In this document: positions 13,546 through 26,400 of the stretch, piece after piece
How the letters are laid out: every line of letters starts with the position of its first letter
How positions within the stretch are numbered: position 1 is the first letter of the stretch
NCBI GenBank assembly: GCA_963969395.1
Contig: OZ017795.1
Location: forward strand, 35,569,063-35,633,062
Origin: Pseudoscleropodium purum
Taxonomy: Eukaryota; Streptophyta; Bryopsida; Hypnales; Brachytheciaceae
Direction of reading: 5' to 3'
Length of the DNA stretch: 64,000 bases
Program-made: the position numbers and the translations under genes
The notes under the pieces: generated by a model
What the model was told of the DNA's origin: nothing
Seen by the model: only the letters and a program-made list of their open reading frames with translations
Database searches by the model: none

Positions 13546-14898
13546 ATGGCGCCCATGAGGTGGAGCTGCGTGATGTTTGCATTACTATCCCTGGTGGTGC
13601 AAGCTGCACAAGCTCAGCAGCCTCCGGATTACAACTGCAGTGCCATATCAAGCATGTCGCAGCAAAGTTCCGTCCCGGAGAAAGACCCCTGCAGCAACAC
13701 CACGGCGTACTCCGAGCTCGGCTCCTGTTCGAGTTACATGGTTGGGAACGCCACCACGCCCTCGGCGGGGTGTTGCACCAGCGCTCAAAACATCTGGGCC
13801 TCGTTTCCGGCGTGTTTTTGCAAAGTCACCTTCTTCTCCAAGTTCCCGGGTGATGGTCCTGCTCTTGCTCGAGCTCGTCCGACGCTCTGTAATATCACTG
13901 ACGACCTGTGCAGCCAATGTCCAGGAGTCCTGTCACCGTTTCAGTCGGGTAAGAATACCAAATACCAAGCTTGTCACATTGTTCCACCGAATATCAAGTC
14001 TGATTGTTTTGTGCAGTGATGGAATGGCAAGGTACGAGGTAACGTGAACAAAGCGCCTTGTTATGAGAATGGCAATTGCTGTGGCGAGGGATGCTATTCT
14101 CATTACATATAAGGCTCTACTTTCATGGTGCCGGAAATTGCCTTTTTAATTGTTGGATCCTGCTCAGTCGTACGTGGACCAAACGGATCCTCGACTGTTA
14201 CATGTTACAGTATATCGAATGACCTTCGATCTCAAACCTTTCACCCTAAATGGACTCAAGTTATCTTTGAGAGCTGGAAGTCTTGAGAAGGTCGATCGTT
14301 GGATAAAATGTGAAGTCATGTTTTTGAATTTAGAATGTCCAAATCTGTGCGTCCGCTAGTCCATCGCTCTTTTGCTCCTTGGTATGAGAACGGCATTTGC
14401 TGGGGTTAGGGATGCTTTTCTCATAGCAAGGCTCTTCTTTCGTGGAACCGGAAACGGTCTCCGTAAGGGTTGCATATACTGCTCAATCGAGGATCCTCGA
14501 CTGTTACTTGTACATTGTATCCAATGACCTTCTCAAACCTTCCACCCTAAATGGAGTGAATAATTTTTGAGAGCTGTCCAGGAGGTTTAAGGTCATTGGA
14601 TATAATGTGAAGTTTTATTTTTTTAATCAAGAATGTTCAAGCCTTTTCAATTTTGTTGATGAAAAGGATCACATTGAAGAGAAGGCTCATGGATAAGAGT
14701 GATTTTACTTTGTATGCAGACAATACTGGTGGACACAAAAGAAAGATCAACACAGCATCCGTTGTTACTATCAGTGTCATTGTCACTCTTGCCATTGTGG
14801 GGTGTGTGTGGCTCCTGTACTTCTGCAAAAAGAAAGCCTTTTGGAAACCAAAGCAGAGTCCCAGCAAGAACTACGTCCCCCAGTTCAACAACGTGTAG
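13546..14898 (+). CDS. Membrane-anchored protein with one LTP-like eight-cysteine module, no kinase
   Basis: Two exons, 13546-13948 and 14720-14898, joined in phase 1 (donor GTAAGA, acceptor TGCAG), encode 193 residues. Residues 1-24 form a signal peptide. The mature part has ten cysteines (31, 49, 61, 76, 77, 90, 92, 115, 122, 125). From C49 the spacing is C-x11-C-x14-CC-x12-CxC-x22-C-x6-C, the order of a plant eight-cysteine motif and closest to GPI-type lipid-transfer proteins, plus two extra cysteines. NxS/T sequons suggest glycosylation. A transmembrane helix (about 147-169) follows, then KKK and a short tail ending at V193. The ectodomain closely resembles each of the two modules in the receptor kinase at 47523-50868, and the splice position before the transmembrane exon is conserved. 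No kinase exons follow within 2 kb. ATG at 13555 would give the same MRWS start as the paralogue, so the true start could be either. Lipid or ligand binding is inferred, not shown. Confidence 0.8.
14062..14640. repeat. Tandem duplication inside the intron of the 13.5-kb gene
   Basis: Two diverged copies of about 310-330 bp lie in the 771-bp intron. Shared anchors are TATGAGAA (14062 and 14393) and the exact 17-mer GGATCCTCGACTGTTAC (14185 and 14491), with further matching text (CCTTTCACCCTAAATGGA-like, GAGAGCTG). Repeat spacing is 331 bp at the first anchor and 306 bp at the second, so the copies differ by indels. It accounts for most of the intron's length. Confidence 0.75.
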
Positions 14899-17124
14899 CA
14901 AAAATAAATCTGCGTAGTCAGCTTTGGGGATGTTGGAATCTAGTCACTGCGAGAAGATTTGTAGTCTCTTTTTTGAAGCTGGCGTGAAGTTGGAGTCCCG
15001 TTGACAGAGATAGACAGCATGCCCAAGAATGCTTTGTCATACAGGAGGAAGCTCGGATTACAGTGGCAACATTCCTCTTTTCAACAGTGGGCTCTATCTG
15101 CTGCTCTAAACAAAATGAATTGTAAACAGCCTTAACTTAGTTTCATGTGAACGTAGTTATACAGTGTGTTGCTGTTGAGTGTTTCGAAGGATTTGAGAAG
15201 CAATAGTTGTCCTTCTAGGATGGGATCTTATATGTACTGCGTGTTACATGGGACTGGTTGCAGGAGTATGTATTACGGAGCACATCATACCAGTCTATGA
15301 AAAAATTCAGGCAGTGACTTAACTGAATTTATGAACTTCGTTCTCTTTTTTTCCATACATTGTAAATAATACTAATGTCCATGTTTTAATAGCTACTATT
15401 CACATGGACCAGTGTGCGCCTGCACTACATGTCAAAAGTGGCCTTCAATATGCCTCCATGTTTTGATTTTTCTCGAAGCTTGTGTGCCATCTGAAAATTC
15501 TTGTCATGGTTGGTGGAGTTTAAGAGCTTGATTTTCCATATGCTGGACATTGTTTCAGAGTGACAGTGACCTTTCATTTTCTTGTTCCATTATGTGAACA
15601 TGTAAACTAGATAGTTAGAGCACAGGATAGCAGGTGACCCACTGCTTCACTTTGCTGAGGAGGACCTCCACAACAAATGAGGTTTGGAAAAATCTTTTGG
15701 CTATACCCTTGGTACGCGGGCCAACGGCACACAACCCTGGGAGGACTTTGATATTTATATTTTCACATGCTTGAATCATGCTTTCTCACCAGAATTAACT
15801 TACAAGACAGCAGAGCATGTCTTGGATACAAATGTGATAACTTACTTTCGTGCTCTGCAGCTGAACTTCAGTACGTGTAAACACAGTCTGTGGGTTTTAA
15901 AAAACTTAAGTTAAGAAGCTCAAGGTTCAGGTAGTGTGATAGAAACACTGCTCACACTGCTCTTTTAAAATTAAAATAAAAAATGGTAAAGGTAATAGGA
16001 AATCAAATTTATCACTGTTTTTTAATCATTTTTTAATACAAAGTTTCCTAACTTAGCCACATTTGTGACCACTAGTAACTTAGGACAATTCTTGGCATAC
16101 TGTCTCCACAAGAGGCCAATGCGAAGTAAGACATGTTGTGCCTAAACCACTTCTTAGATTATAAGATCTAGAGGCAAGATTAATGACTGAGACCACATAT
16201 TCGAAGAAGCAAACATTGATTAAAGCTAGTAGTAAACCCGCATTACTTAGATAATGCATTGGTTCATTCACTACCAAAACGGATGACATGCAAGGGATCA
16301 GAAGAGGGATTGAAAGAAAGTTCCAAAAAATTACAACTATTTCACCTTTCATCACCTCTGTTTGGTAGAGATTTAAAACATTATTTTCTAAGAATCGTTG
16401 ATGAGCACCCTTTCAATTGGTACGAAATGGAATTGATGACTCCATATATTGCATACTTGAGTTCAATTTCTACAATTGAGAGCTCCTCAAACCAATGAAC
16501 TGTCATCTTCAATTGTTAGAGTTCATCATTTGAAGCTTGAACTTTGCTTCATTCGCTAAGTATGGTATGGCAATGCTTCATTTGCTATTTCAGAGTTGGA
16601 GCGTCGTCCGAGTTTCCATGTTAGCAAGCAAAAACTAACTGTGCGGCAAAATCTGAGTCCAAATTGAGCAAAGCTTTTGTAGTCCGCCGGTGGTCATATA
16701 AAAAGTGCCATTCTCGGTGCATACAAATAAGTTAAGCTTACTTGATGAGTGAAAATCATTTGATGGATTCAGTTGCCGGTGTCAGCGGCTGACTGTCGGA
16801 ACTAAGTACGAATGACCTGTCAGTCTCTGACTCTCTGCAATCTCCAAGTAGGGTAAGCCAACATCCTTGCAGACAATGCAGACTTGCATCTGGAGCGGTG
16901 ACAAACGGAACTTCCTCGTTGATTCGTGACAAGCTTCGTGGAAGCGGTTCATTCCCGTGAACAGAATCTGGCTTCTACTGATGCCGGATTGCCGGCACTC
17001 CCTGGCATCATCCTTTGGATTCTCTGATCGACCAAACGGAATGATCGACGGAGAAGAGCAGTGCGACACTTGTGGTTGGCGGTTGTGTTCCTTATCATTG
17101 CAATGCAATTCTGTTTCATTTGTT
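14899..17124. other. 3' flank of the 13.5-kb gene; no further gene recognised
   Basis: The first part is probably 3' UTR (an AAATAA-type signal lies just after the stop). No kinase, transmembrane or cysteine-motif coding sequence was seen. An open frame of 108 codons on the minus strand at 16782-17108 has no recognisable features. The dispersed TTCTGTTTCATTTGT motif lies at 17106-17123, directly against the repeat that follows. Confidence 0.45.
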
Positions 17125-17510
17125 TAGGCCCGCTTTACACCTAGAGGCTGGTCCAATTGTCCTTGAGGACGATTGTACAAAATTTCAAACCCTTTGAGGT
17201 TTAAAGGCTTTCCTCAACTACTCATTAGAATAAGACTATAATGGGGAGCAATTCTCCCATATGTAAAGGCCTTGAAGCCAAGACAATTTAATAAAAACTG
17301 TAAAAGAAAGAGGAAGGCTGAAATTTTTAAGGCCACTTTATACCTAAAGATTGGGTGAATTTCCCTTCAGGTTGATTGCACATAATCCAATGGCTTTGAT
17401 TTTTTGAAAAATAATAATATTATATAAATAAAGTTTTTTTTAATGAAAATTTGACTTTGGCCTCCCATTTTTGGTATACCCAATTCAACAAGCTCAAGCC
17501 ATGTCAAGGT
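17125..17510 (+). repeat. Solo copy of the inverted-repeat-element arm
   Basis: This segment matches, in the same orientation, the right arm of the inverted-repeat element at 44085-44500, and matches its left arm (41640-42145) in reverse. The 19-mer CAATTCTCCCATATGTAAA is exact in all three (17249, 44210, and reversed near 42028). Inside the arm a cassette of about 205 bp is itself tandemly duplicated (starting near 17127 and 17331). No second arm was found nearby, so it is a solo or truncated copy. Confidence 0.75.
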
Positions 17511-18250
17511 AGGTTTATACTACACTTGAAGCCAAATGAAAGACCAGCTAGATTTGCCTTCAATCCAACCCTCAATCTAGCCCTAATTTTTCCATTTAAC
17601 CTAAGTAAACTCCTTAGGTCAAATTCTAGGGTTGAATTTTCAATTCACGTGTTCTTGAATTTTTTTTCTGTACTCAATTAAAAATAAATAATAACAAGCA
17701 TGTTAATTTTTTCTTCTTTTATTTTTAATTAATTAATTAATTATTTTTCCTTTTTGTTCCTATTTGTTCTATCTCAAAAATTAAAGAGAGAATGTTTTTG
17801 TTTTTCTTAGAACTTTTTTTTCTCTTAACCTTTGAAAAAAGAGAAGTTCTTTGATTTCTTTTTTAACCTTTTCTTTTTGCTTGATGTTGAAACTAAAATT
17901 GAAACCTTAGAGTAGTTGCCATTTATTTTCATGAAAAATTTAAGAATTTCAAAAAATAAATAATTTTGGTCTTGTTACCGAAGAGGTTTGAAAATAATCG
18001 CACAACTAAATATACAATTCAAAAAAACATCTCCTTTTTTTAATTTTTTTTGGAGGATGATGAGAGCAAGAATCAAGCGGTGTTGCCACAACATGAGTTT
18101 GTGCTAGTTTCCAAAGAAATGCATCATCTTGTGTGTTTTAGTTTGTTGAATTAGCTCTGGTCATGTTCATGTCTTCATGTGCGATTGATTAATCTAAGCT
18201 TAACTTAGAATATCTAATCTTAGTTTCCCAAATCTACTTAGCTTAATGTA
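17511..18250. other. AT-rich spacer, nothing recognised
   Basis: Low-complexity AT-rich sequence including a TTAATTAATTAATTAATTA run near 17.73 kb. No coding frame or structured repeat was recognised. Confidence 0.4.
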
Positions 18251-19440
18251 ATCTTTTAGAATGTTGGTGACAAACTATACTACGACTGTACAGCGCAATA
18301 GGAGCGACTCTAGACTTGCGTTGTTAGTTCCCGCAAGCAACACCCCTATCACTCGTCATCGTGTTACAACCATAGATCTGGCTGTGGCTTCTCAAATTTA
18401 CCACCTTAGAGATCCAACCGAATGTCACGATGTAGATTTGCCTTTGGGTATCCATCATAACCCTAATGGACTACTGATACGTGACTGCATTGAAGTACTT
18501 GCCTTGACTTTAGACATGGTGGCATTTTGAAAGGAGGTAGCCTATCTCATTATTTGATTATCTAAATTCCACATTATCATTGTTTGATTCGTAATTGACT
18601 TGTCCTCCACTATTAACCATGAGGATTGGATATGTGAACTCGAGAACCTGATTAGCGCCAGAGTTGAACACTATAGGAATGTAGGAGGTGGATTCAACTT
18701 TCTCAAACTCGAATCAATAGAGGTTGTTCATCAGGCTTTTGATCTATCTCTTTGTTGCCTTAAGCTTGGAACAACAATTCTCCAACGCTAAATTCTTGCC
18801 TTCAATCCTAGCCAACCTTCAAGTCTAGGGGTACCATGCTAGATTAATCTCACTAATCTCCCACTTGAGTTCCATCAATATGAAGCCAAGAATGTCATTA
18901 GTATAGTGGATTTGGTTTTGGAAGAAGACCAAAGCGCCATCAGCAATGCAGATCCTAGATTTTGTATTGCTATCGACCCTGCCAAAGGCTAATATCGAAG
19001 CTATCAATAGCAAATGTTACTAGGTTCTTTTTCAAGATCACAATTGAATATAAGATTGTTGATACCACATGTCACCGCTACTCAAGGTCAACTCATGAAA
19101 AATCAGTTGCTCTAGTAGGGGTATTCTACCTTCTTTGTCTTATGTGTTGCGTCAAGATGATTCCACGTGGTTCAGAGGGAATCCAACATTCCTTCTCTAT
19201 TAGCATCGTTCAAAGAATTCCAGCCAGCATTGCCAAACCAATACATTACAATTTTTGTCCTCTCAACCCTCATCATTGAATAAAGACGGTTTCACTTTAG
19301 TAATTTGGAAAAACAGTAAGACAAGAGTGAAATCATCCAAACCTCAGCATCAACATCAAGCAACTCCTTATTTGGTTGAAAGCGACATTGACGCATTGTC
19401 GTGTTGTAAATTTGTGAATATTATAAATTTGCACTAATTT
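18251..19440 (+). other. Coding debris, possibly retroelement ORF1
   Basis: Composition is more coding-like than its flanks. An 89-codon open frame (18261-18530) has no recognised domain. Near 19255-19330 the translated text contains NKDGFTLVIWKNSK, which resembles the DGFTxVxRKK segment often seen in plant LINE ORF1 proteins. It could be the displaced 5' part of the LINE further right, but the connection across 19.4-21.4 kb was not demonstrated. Confidence 0.3.
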
Positions 19441-22400
19441 ACTATTATGATAAAATTTTATAATTCGAGATGAAATTTTTTGATGACGCTTCAAGTGGCT
19501 TTATGATGACGTTTATAACTAACAAAGCTAATAAAAGAGATTCAATCCTAGATAAATTTTATCAGTTTGGGATAGTCTTTTTGATTCTATAGAGTTTATA
19601 TTTTGGTGTAAAGTTTGATTCTTTAATATCAAATTAGAAGGGGGTTTTTGAGTCTCAAAATGAAGAGCCTCAACCGAATCCCGAATTTGAGTTTTCTTTA
19701 TTTCAATTATTGGATCAACCTCTTTTGCCATCAACTTTTGCACCATTTTATGAGCGCCTACAAGATGACGCTTGTCCTTCTCGATTGCCTAAACAACCAC
19801 GTCTGAAATAGCGATGGCACGGAAATCTTCAATGAGACACTCGAGCGTTAGTGATTTTGCTACCAATCAGATGTGTTAAGCCTAATAGTCAAGAGATGAC
19901 GTTCAAAAGAAGTTTTGAAGGGCTAAATGAAGTCTAGTATTACTGCATAGTCAAGTCTATTAAGGGAAGTCACGATCATCAATGATGGTTAAAAGTGTCA
20001 ATTAACCCTTTACTAAAGCTGATTGTGTAAATTATATTGTTACCACTATCGGACACATCCTCAAATTCTTATAGATGAAATGATTTTTTTCTTGAAACTT
20101 TAAGTTTTTACTTTTAGTGGACATTTGCTTAAGTATTAGATTTTGTTTTGTATATAGAAGTATTTTTAAAAGTCATTTGGTGTATTTGAAAGAGAAAGGA
20201 GTAGATACAATTTGCCTTTTCGTAAATCAAAAAAACATTCATACCTTAAATGCCCTTTCATTGACTGAAAGGGTGTTTTGACTTAAATGAAGGGATAGAT
20301 AGGATTTTAGAGAAATAAAAAAGAAAGGCCAATTAACAAAAAGATGCTCATGTGGATTAAGCATGGACTAATGTGGCCTTGAAGTTGGATGGAGGTTTGG
20401 GGTTTCTTCTTCTTTCTTCATAATTTGGTTTTTAGAATATTATAATTTCTAGGAAAGAGAACTTTGGATGTACATGGAGTTTTTCAATGAAATTCAAAAA
20501 GTTTGTCTTTTAAGTTTGTGTCTTTTTAAAGAAATTAAGTTCACTTAATTTAAAATTGTGAGTGAAAAGTAATAAGCATGAGAGTGGAAGAAGGTCTCTT
20601 GTCACCCGAATAAAGAGGGATAGAGATTCGAGTGATCACTATGATTTGTAAAAATCACTTTTGTTTTTGAAATTTGAAAGTATGAGATAAATATTTTATA
20701 TTTTTATAGAAATTTAGTTTTTGAAACATTTGGATCATTTTAGTGAAAGTTATGAGAGTTTGAGTGAGAAGGAAGGTCTGCAACCTTCTTATTTAGAGAG
20801 TTTGAGTGAGGTTTGCAAGTAGATGCATTTGGTGCATCCTTTCTCTTTTCAAAAGTTTGTTTAAGTATTGTTTGGGGAAAAAGATTCAGTGTAGATTTCT
20901 TGAATTTTATCTTGGTTCCTTCCTTCGTAGCGAACTTTGTTCCATTTTATGTTCATGGTTAGGCATTTTAAATTTTTAGCTGTATTGTAGTAGTGAGGTT
21001 GGATTAATGGTCGGTGAAACCATTGAATGTGCACCAAGTGGGCAATGTTAGTTTCCCCTTATGGTGAGGCTAGAGTGATGACCAATAGATTATAAGGTTT
21101 GGTGGTGACGTAGGTGCAAGTTGTCCTTACCTTGTAGATAGTTGCAGGTACTTAAGTAGTCATTGAAACTATGTGGAGGTGTTTGCATTTAAGGTTTTAG
21201 GCTGGCAGTAGATACTAATGAGGCTTTTAAGTCTAATCAATGTTAGATACTATTAGATGCCTTGGGTCCTAAGTGCAAATAGGATCCGTAGTTGAAGACA
21301 ATTTGTTTTTTGAAAATAAAATTGAACTAAGAAAGATTTACTTTCTTTTCACATCTTTCAATTCCAAATCATTTTCAGTTGTAGCCATATACTTTATGTA
21401 TTCCCAAAACAAACCACTCTTACCTCAATAACGCCTGAACCGATAACAATGGACATTTAATACTCCAAAGACCCTAGCACAGTACAAGTTTCAGACTCTG
21501 ATCAAGTGGTAATTTCTAACAATCCCGTAGCTGTATTAGGTTATGTAATCCAAATTCAACTTGATAATGTATTCTCCTATCTTCCCCAATTCTCGCAATT
21601 ATTGAATTTTCATCAGGATTTTTCAAAGGCAATGACCCTCCCACCTGCTCTAATCGATGGACAACCCATTACATTTATCTGATGTCACCGATGTCTCTAA
21701 TATCACCAAACATGCCCTTGATGTTGACATGGCCTTAGAAGAGGAGATAGAACAATAATGCTTCACCTCATTGAAGAACAAAACCATGATACAATCGCCA
21801 TGATACTAGAACAAGAAGACGTTATTGAGGAATTTTTCCCTCCCCAAAAGGAGAAGCTAGATTGACACGGGACCCAATCAAAGTTCCTGATCAAAGCTAG
21901 TGTGGCTATAGACGCAAATTCAAGTTTGTAACAAAGTTCCCCGCTTACAAACTCAACCAATCTTCAATCCACTTGTCTGCCACCCCCCAACTTATTCCAC
22001 TAGAACCAGCAAGCATCATACTTGCACTACTAGGAATCGACATAATGTAGGGGTGACGCTTTGCTTTCTTTGACAAATTTGAAGACTGCCAACCAATTGA
22101 TGATGATAGAGGGCCATCACCATTTGAAGAAGAAGCCTTCGAGGACGCTCAAAACAAACAATTCTCTCCCATTTGGCAAGGTATCAAGAGCCTAAGATCA
22201 TTGCAATTAAACCCTCTTCAATCGCGATCCATAAAATTCAACTCGTAGGGCCATGTGGATGGGATGCAAGTGCATATGTACCCCTAGCCCACCATCGCTA
22301 GTCATCCTCAATGAGTCAAGTTGAGATTTGGGACAACGACTGGGCGTATAGGACGATTCAACAACTCATTATAGACAGAAGTTGGGTTAGCCATGATCCT

Positions 22401-22480
22401 CATGCATCCCAAGTCCAAAGATGTAGTCAAATTCCGACATCGACTCTTAGCCTTGCACCAACAACTCCATCAGCTGAATT
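19441..22480. other. AT-rich spacer grading into probable LINE ORF1 debris
   Basis: 19.4-21.4 kb is AT-rich without a sustained frame and may be an inserted non-coding element. From about 21.4 kb the composition becomes more coding-like and leads into the LINE endonuclease; it is probably degenerate ORF1, but no zinc-knuckle or other ORF1 signature could be pinned down. Confidence 0.35.
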
Positions 22481-22679
22481 AACCTAATTTGTCCGGAGTG
22501 CTTGAACTACGGCCCGCACTCTCTCTTCTTCCCCATCCACCCCACCCATCACCCCTATACAAGAGGGTTTTGACTGTTGGGGTTACAGGTCTGGGCCATC
22601 TCAATTATGCGTTGAGGACATTGCCATGAAATCCTCCGTCACCAAGTCATGCAAATGAATCTACAACTACTCTCCTTCA

Positions 22680-23490
22680 ACGTGTGAGGTTGAACGATAA
22701 GTCCTCAATTTCATTACTTTGTAATTACATCCATTTACTTTCATCCTTTGATCTTATCTTCATTCAAGAACACAAACTACGAAACCAAGAAGCAAATAAC
22801 ATTGACAAACTCATCTAGCTGCAAGCCTCTTTATGGATCACTCTTGCCAATGTGGGATATAATAATGATCATATAGGGGCTGGAGTAGGTCAAGGTGGTA
22901 CTCTTATCCTATTAACTCCAAAACTTTTCCATCTAGTTGTCAATTTAGGTACTATCTTAGAAAATAGGGCATAGTAGGTAATCTTTAAAGGCTTCCCAAG
23001 AGGAGAGATCGGAGTAGTCAACATCTACGTGCCGAACGACTCCCATTTTAGATGCTAGTTATGGAAAACCATGATGCATGTCCTCCCATCAGGTTGTAGG
23101 TGGATTCTCACTGACGACTTTAATATAGTGGAGACTAGACAAGATAAGACTAATCCATGTGGTCAGATGGTTCCCGCTTAGGAATGATCAATTTTCTCAA
23201 ATCTCAAGAGACATCTCAATGTTGAAGATAATCAACAATCAATAGGCAACACGCCTTATTCATGGGATAATTTCCAAGGAGATGGTCACTGAATTCTAGC
23301 TAGATTGGATTGGGTGTACTTCTTCAAGAATGATGATGGCTCTTCTATCAAGAAGCTTATCGATTGTTCCATACGTAGTGATAATGCGTAGTCTAATCAC
23401 TTGCCGGTGATTGCCACAATTGAATTTCAAGCTCTCTTGCCCGCCTTACACGATGGAAGATGAGAAGCCACTAGTTGGAAAATGCTAAGC
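22680..23490 (+). pseudogene. LINE endonuclease (AP-endonuclease-like) remnant
   Basis: After a probable one-base deletion near 22687, one frame runs about 790 nt with nine stops (first at 22816 TAG, then 22972 and 22975 TAG). Recognisable EN signatures in order are FIQEHKL (the conserved Q-E-x pair), GGTLIL, VVNIYVPND, LTDDFNIVE (GDFN-equivalent), RLDWVYF (SRLDR-equivalent) and SNHLPVIATI (SDHxP motif with D changed to N). This is the nicking endonuclease that starts target-primed reverse transcription in L1-type elements. All nine stops are TAG or TGA at codons where CAG, CGA or TGG would fit. Confidence 0.8.
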
Positions 23491-23499
23491 TTGTCATCA

Positions 23500-26400
23500 A
23501 GAAAATCTAGTACTCCTCCTGTCATACTCGCAATCTAGGTGTAAGTATCTTTACACACAAAAACGTGGTAAGATGACATGGAATATTGTTCCAGGGAATT
23601 CCAGATGCTCTTCCAAACTTCATTATCTGGATGATCTCTTTCACTTCTTCTGACTCCTCTCTTCCTTTCTTTTCTAAATTCTACTACTATCTAGATTCCA
23701 ATCCAGATTCGGCTTCACTCGATTTCCGATGACAACTCCTCAATATATTGATTTTCAATTCCTCTATTTTACCATTAGAAGGGTTGTTGTTGATCTTTCA
23801 AGGGGTAGGGACTTCACCACTCTAGTTCTCTCACTTATTAAACTGAATAAAACACACAAAACACCCAAGTAATCAAGGTATTGCAGCAAAGAAGGAAGAT
23901 CTAGATCCTCACAATTTTCTGGATGGCCTGTCCGGCAAGTAGGTCACTCAAGATTTCACACACTCCCTTCTACTACAACAATAGATCACAAGCATCGAAA
24001 ACTGAAGAGGATTAGTCTTTCAAAATGTTTAGACAAATTCTAAAGTTGGTAGACCTTTCGATGAGTGGGAGTTTCCACTAACAATCGCTAATCTCTACAT
24101 AAAACCAGACATGATTCTAGACCTACACTCACACCATTCTTTAGCTAAATTGGATTACTGTTCTAGTAGTTCAAAGGCACCACGCGCAGTTCTTTAGTCA
24201 CAAATCCAACACTATTACAATAGTACTCCCTCAATCTAACCCAATTACCCTAAAATTTGGATTCCTCCTCAGCCATCCTTCCCACATCTCAACACTCCAA
24301 GCAACAAACCAAAACAAAGCGGACACAAAGTCAAAGCCAAAATGTCCACCAAGTGGTTCAGATTACAAAAGGAAATGAAATACAATAGAATAATTGCTAG
24401 AATGGAATAAAAGGGCAACAAACCTGCCCACCTTTTAAAACAAAAAACAAAACCAAAGTCAATGCCTAAAAAGCCAAAAGGTACCCCAAAAATCAGGGTA
24501 ACCATACAAAGAACACCTCGGGATATCCAGAAAGTTCACAACTCACTATCCCTAGAAATTCAAAACCTGGGCCTACGCTTGGGAAACTTGTTCCAGAGTC
24601 TAAAAATAAAAATTCTAATTAAGTACTCTCACTATCTACCTATCCCGTTGTGCCTTCTTTATGCTGCTCCCACTTTGACTACCTAAAGTCTTCACCGAAA
24701 TCTTCACCAGTGTATTCTTCACTATCGACCAGATTTGAGGTTTTCGTTGAATTTCTAGAGGTGAGTCTTCATCATCCATCTCTTCCTCGGATCCGGAATT
24801 TAACACATCATCCTCCAATTCCTCGATCTCCATAATCTCCAGCTTTTTTGCTTGCTCCAAGTCACTTAGCTCAATCTCCATATGATCTCACTTAGAGGAC
24901 TCTTGCCGCATGTGTGTGAAGTCTTCGGGATGAGACCGAGCCAAATTCTCTAAGACACCCATTCAATCATTGAGGTTCCCTTGAACCTTCAATCCTACCT
25001 TCTTGGTCTTTTCGACCACAACCCATCCAGATGGTGGAAAGTTGGGACAGGAAGTTCTTACTGTATCGGAATGGATTCCTCTCTTGGCTCCCTCTCCGGC
25101 TCTGGTACCGCTTGTCCTACTAGAGTTTGCACCTGATCCACTTCTGTCCCTATAACTGGAGTCAAAATAGCTTCAGTCCTTGTGGTTGTGGCTAAACGAG
25201 AACACTAGCAGTGGGCCAAATTAGAGTTTGACAAGCCAAAGTCTATTTAGCCAGAGTACCCCAAAATATATCTTTGGAGACTTCCGAAAACTCTGCCAAA
25301 TTTAGAGCCCTATCGAGATCTAGATGTCCCAACAACTTGCGCATGTCTTTTAGGATAACTCCCATCTAGGCCTCATAGTCAACTAGGATCTGCACTATCT
25401 TGGATTCGATTTGGTGGCCTCCTTTCTTCATCTAGTCGTCGTACAAATTGGATCTGATCACCATGTGCTCTAGCATCTCGACTTGTTTTTTCAGGTCGTG
25501 GATGACGTCAAAGAGCATCTGTCTCCCTTTGCCTCGCTGTGTTGAGCTCTTGCTCTGTCTAGTCCAACTAGGATTTGAAGTCATCCCTTTCCTCTTCCAA
25601 TTTTTGGATCTGCTCTGCCCTTTACTCTAACTCCTCCAAATCCAACCACTTCCAGATCTCATCCCAAATTTGGTTTGGTTTCACTTTGAATTCTCTCACA
25701 ATGGTAAGTATGACATCTGTTGCATCCACATACATCTGCTTGGCTTGCTGCATCCATTGGAACTCTAAATCAAAGAAGTCAAGCTCTTCTAACTGATCTG
25801 GAAGTTGGTTGGACTCTCCTCGATTCGAAGTTGGCACCTTCCCTCATGCAACCAGATCCATGGACTTCCGTCACTTCCGGTCAATCAATTCTTCTTCTTC
25901 CGGTTGTCCTCTTTCTTCAGATCCCTTCTCTTTCTTCTCAAATTCATCTGTTAGTCCGTACTTTAGGATCTCAACCTCAATGTTGTATTGGATCATTTCC
26001 TTACCACTCAAAACCTTTTTGTGATGGAAGAGGTGGAACAAGTACGGGGTGATAGGATTGTACCTTGTCTTGGCCACGTGATCAATTAGTTTGGCAACTA
26101 CACCTTGAATCATTCTCCCCCAGTGTACAATTCAGTCCTCTAAGGCTCCAAAAATGGTGTTAGCCACTGTGACTGTAACCCAAGTAGGCTTTTTCAAGTA
26201 GAGAATCAAAATTAGAAATTGTAGTGCCCATTTATGCTTCTCATCCTTACAGTCACTAATAGCAAAACCCTCCTTGGCGTGAGCCAAACTCCAGAATTTT
26301 CTAGTCACACACTTATCTGACCTTTCGGTTAACTCAAGTCCACTCTTTTTGAATGAATACACATCTGCCCAAATGTCTTCTGTCCATGCTATGAGTCAAC

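Noticed and set aside
14899..17100. Kinase exons belonging to the 13.5-kb gene
   Set aside because: I looked for glycine loop, HRD, DFG and APE motifs on the plus strand and found none.
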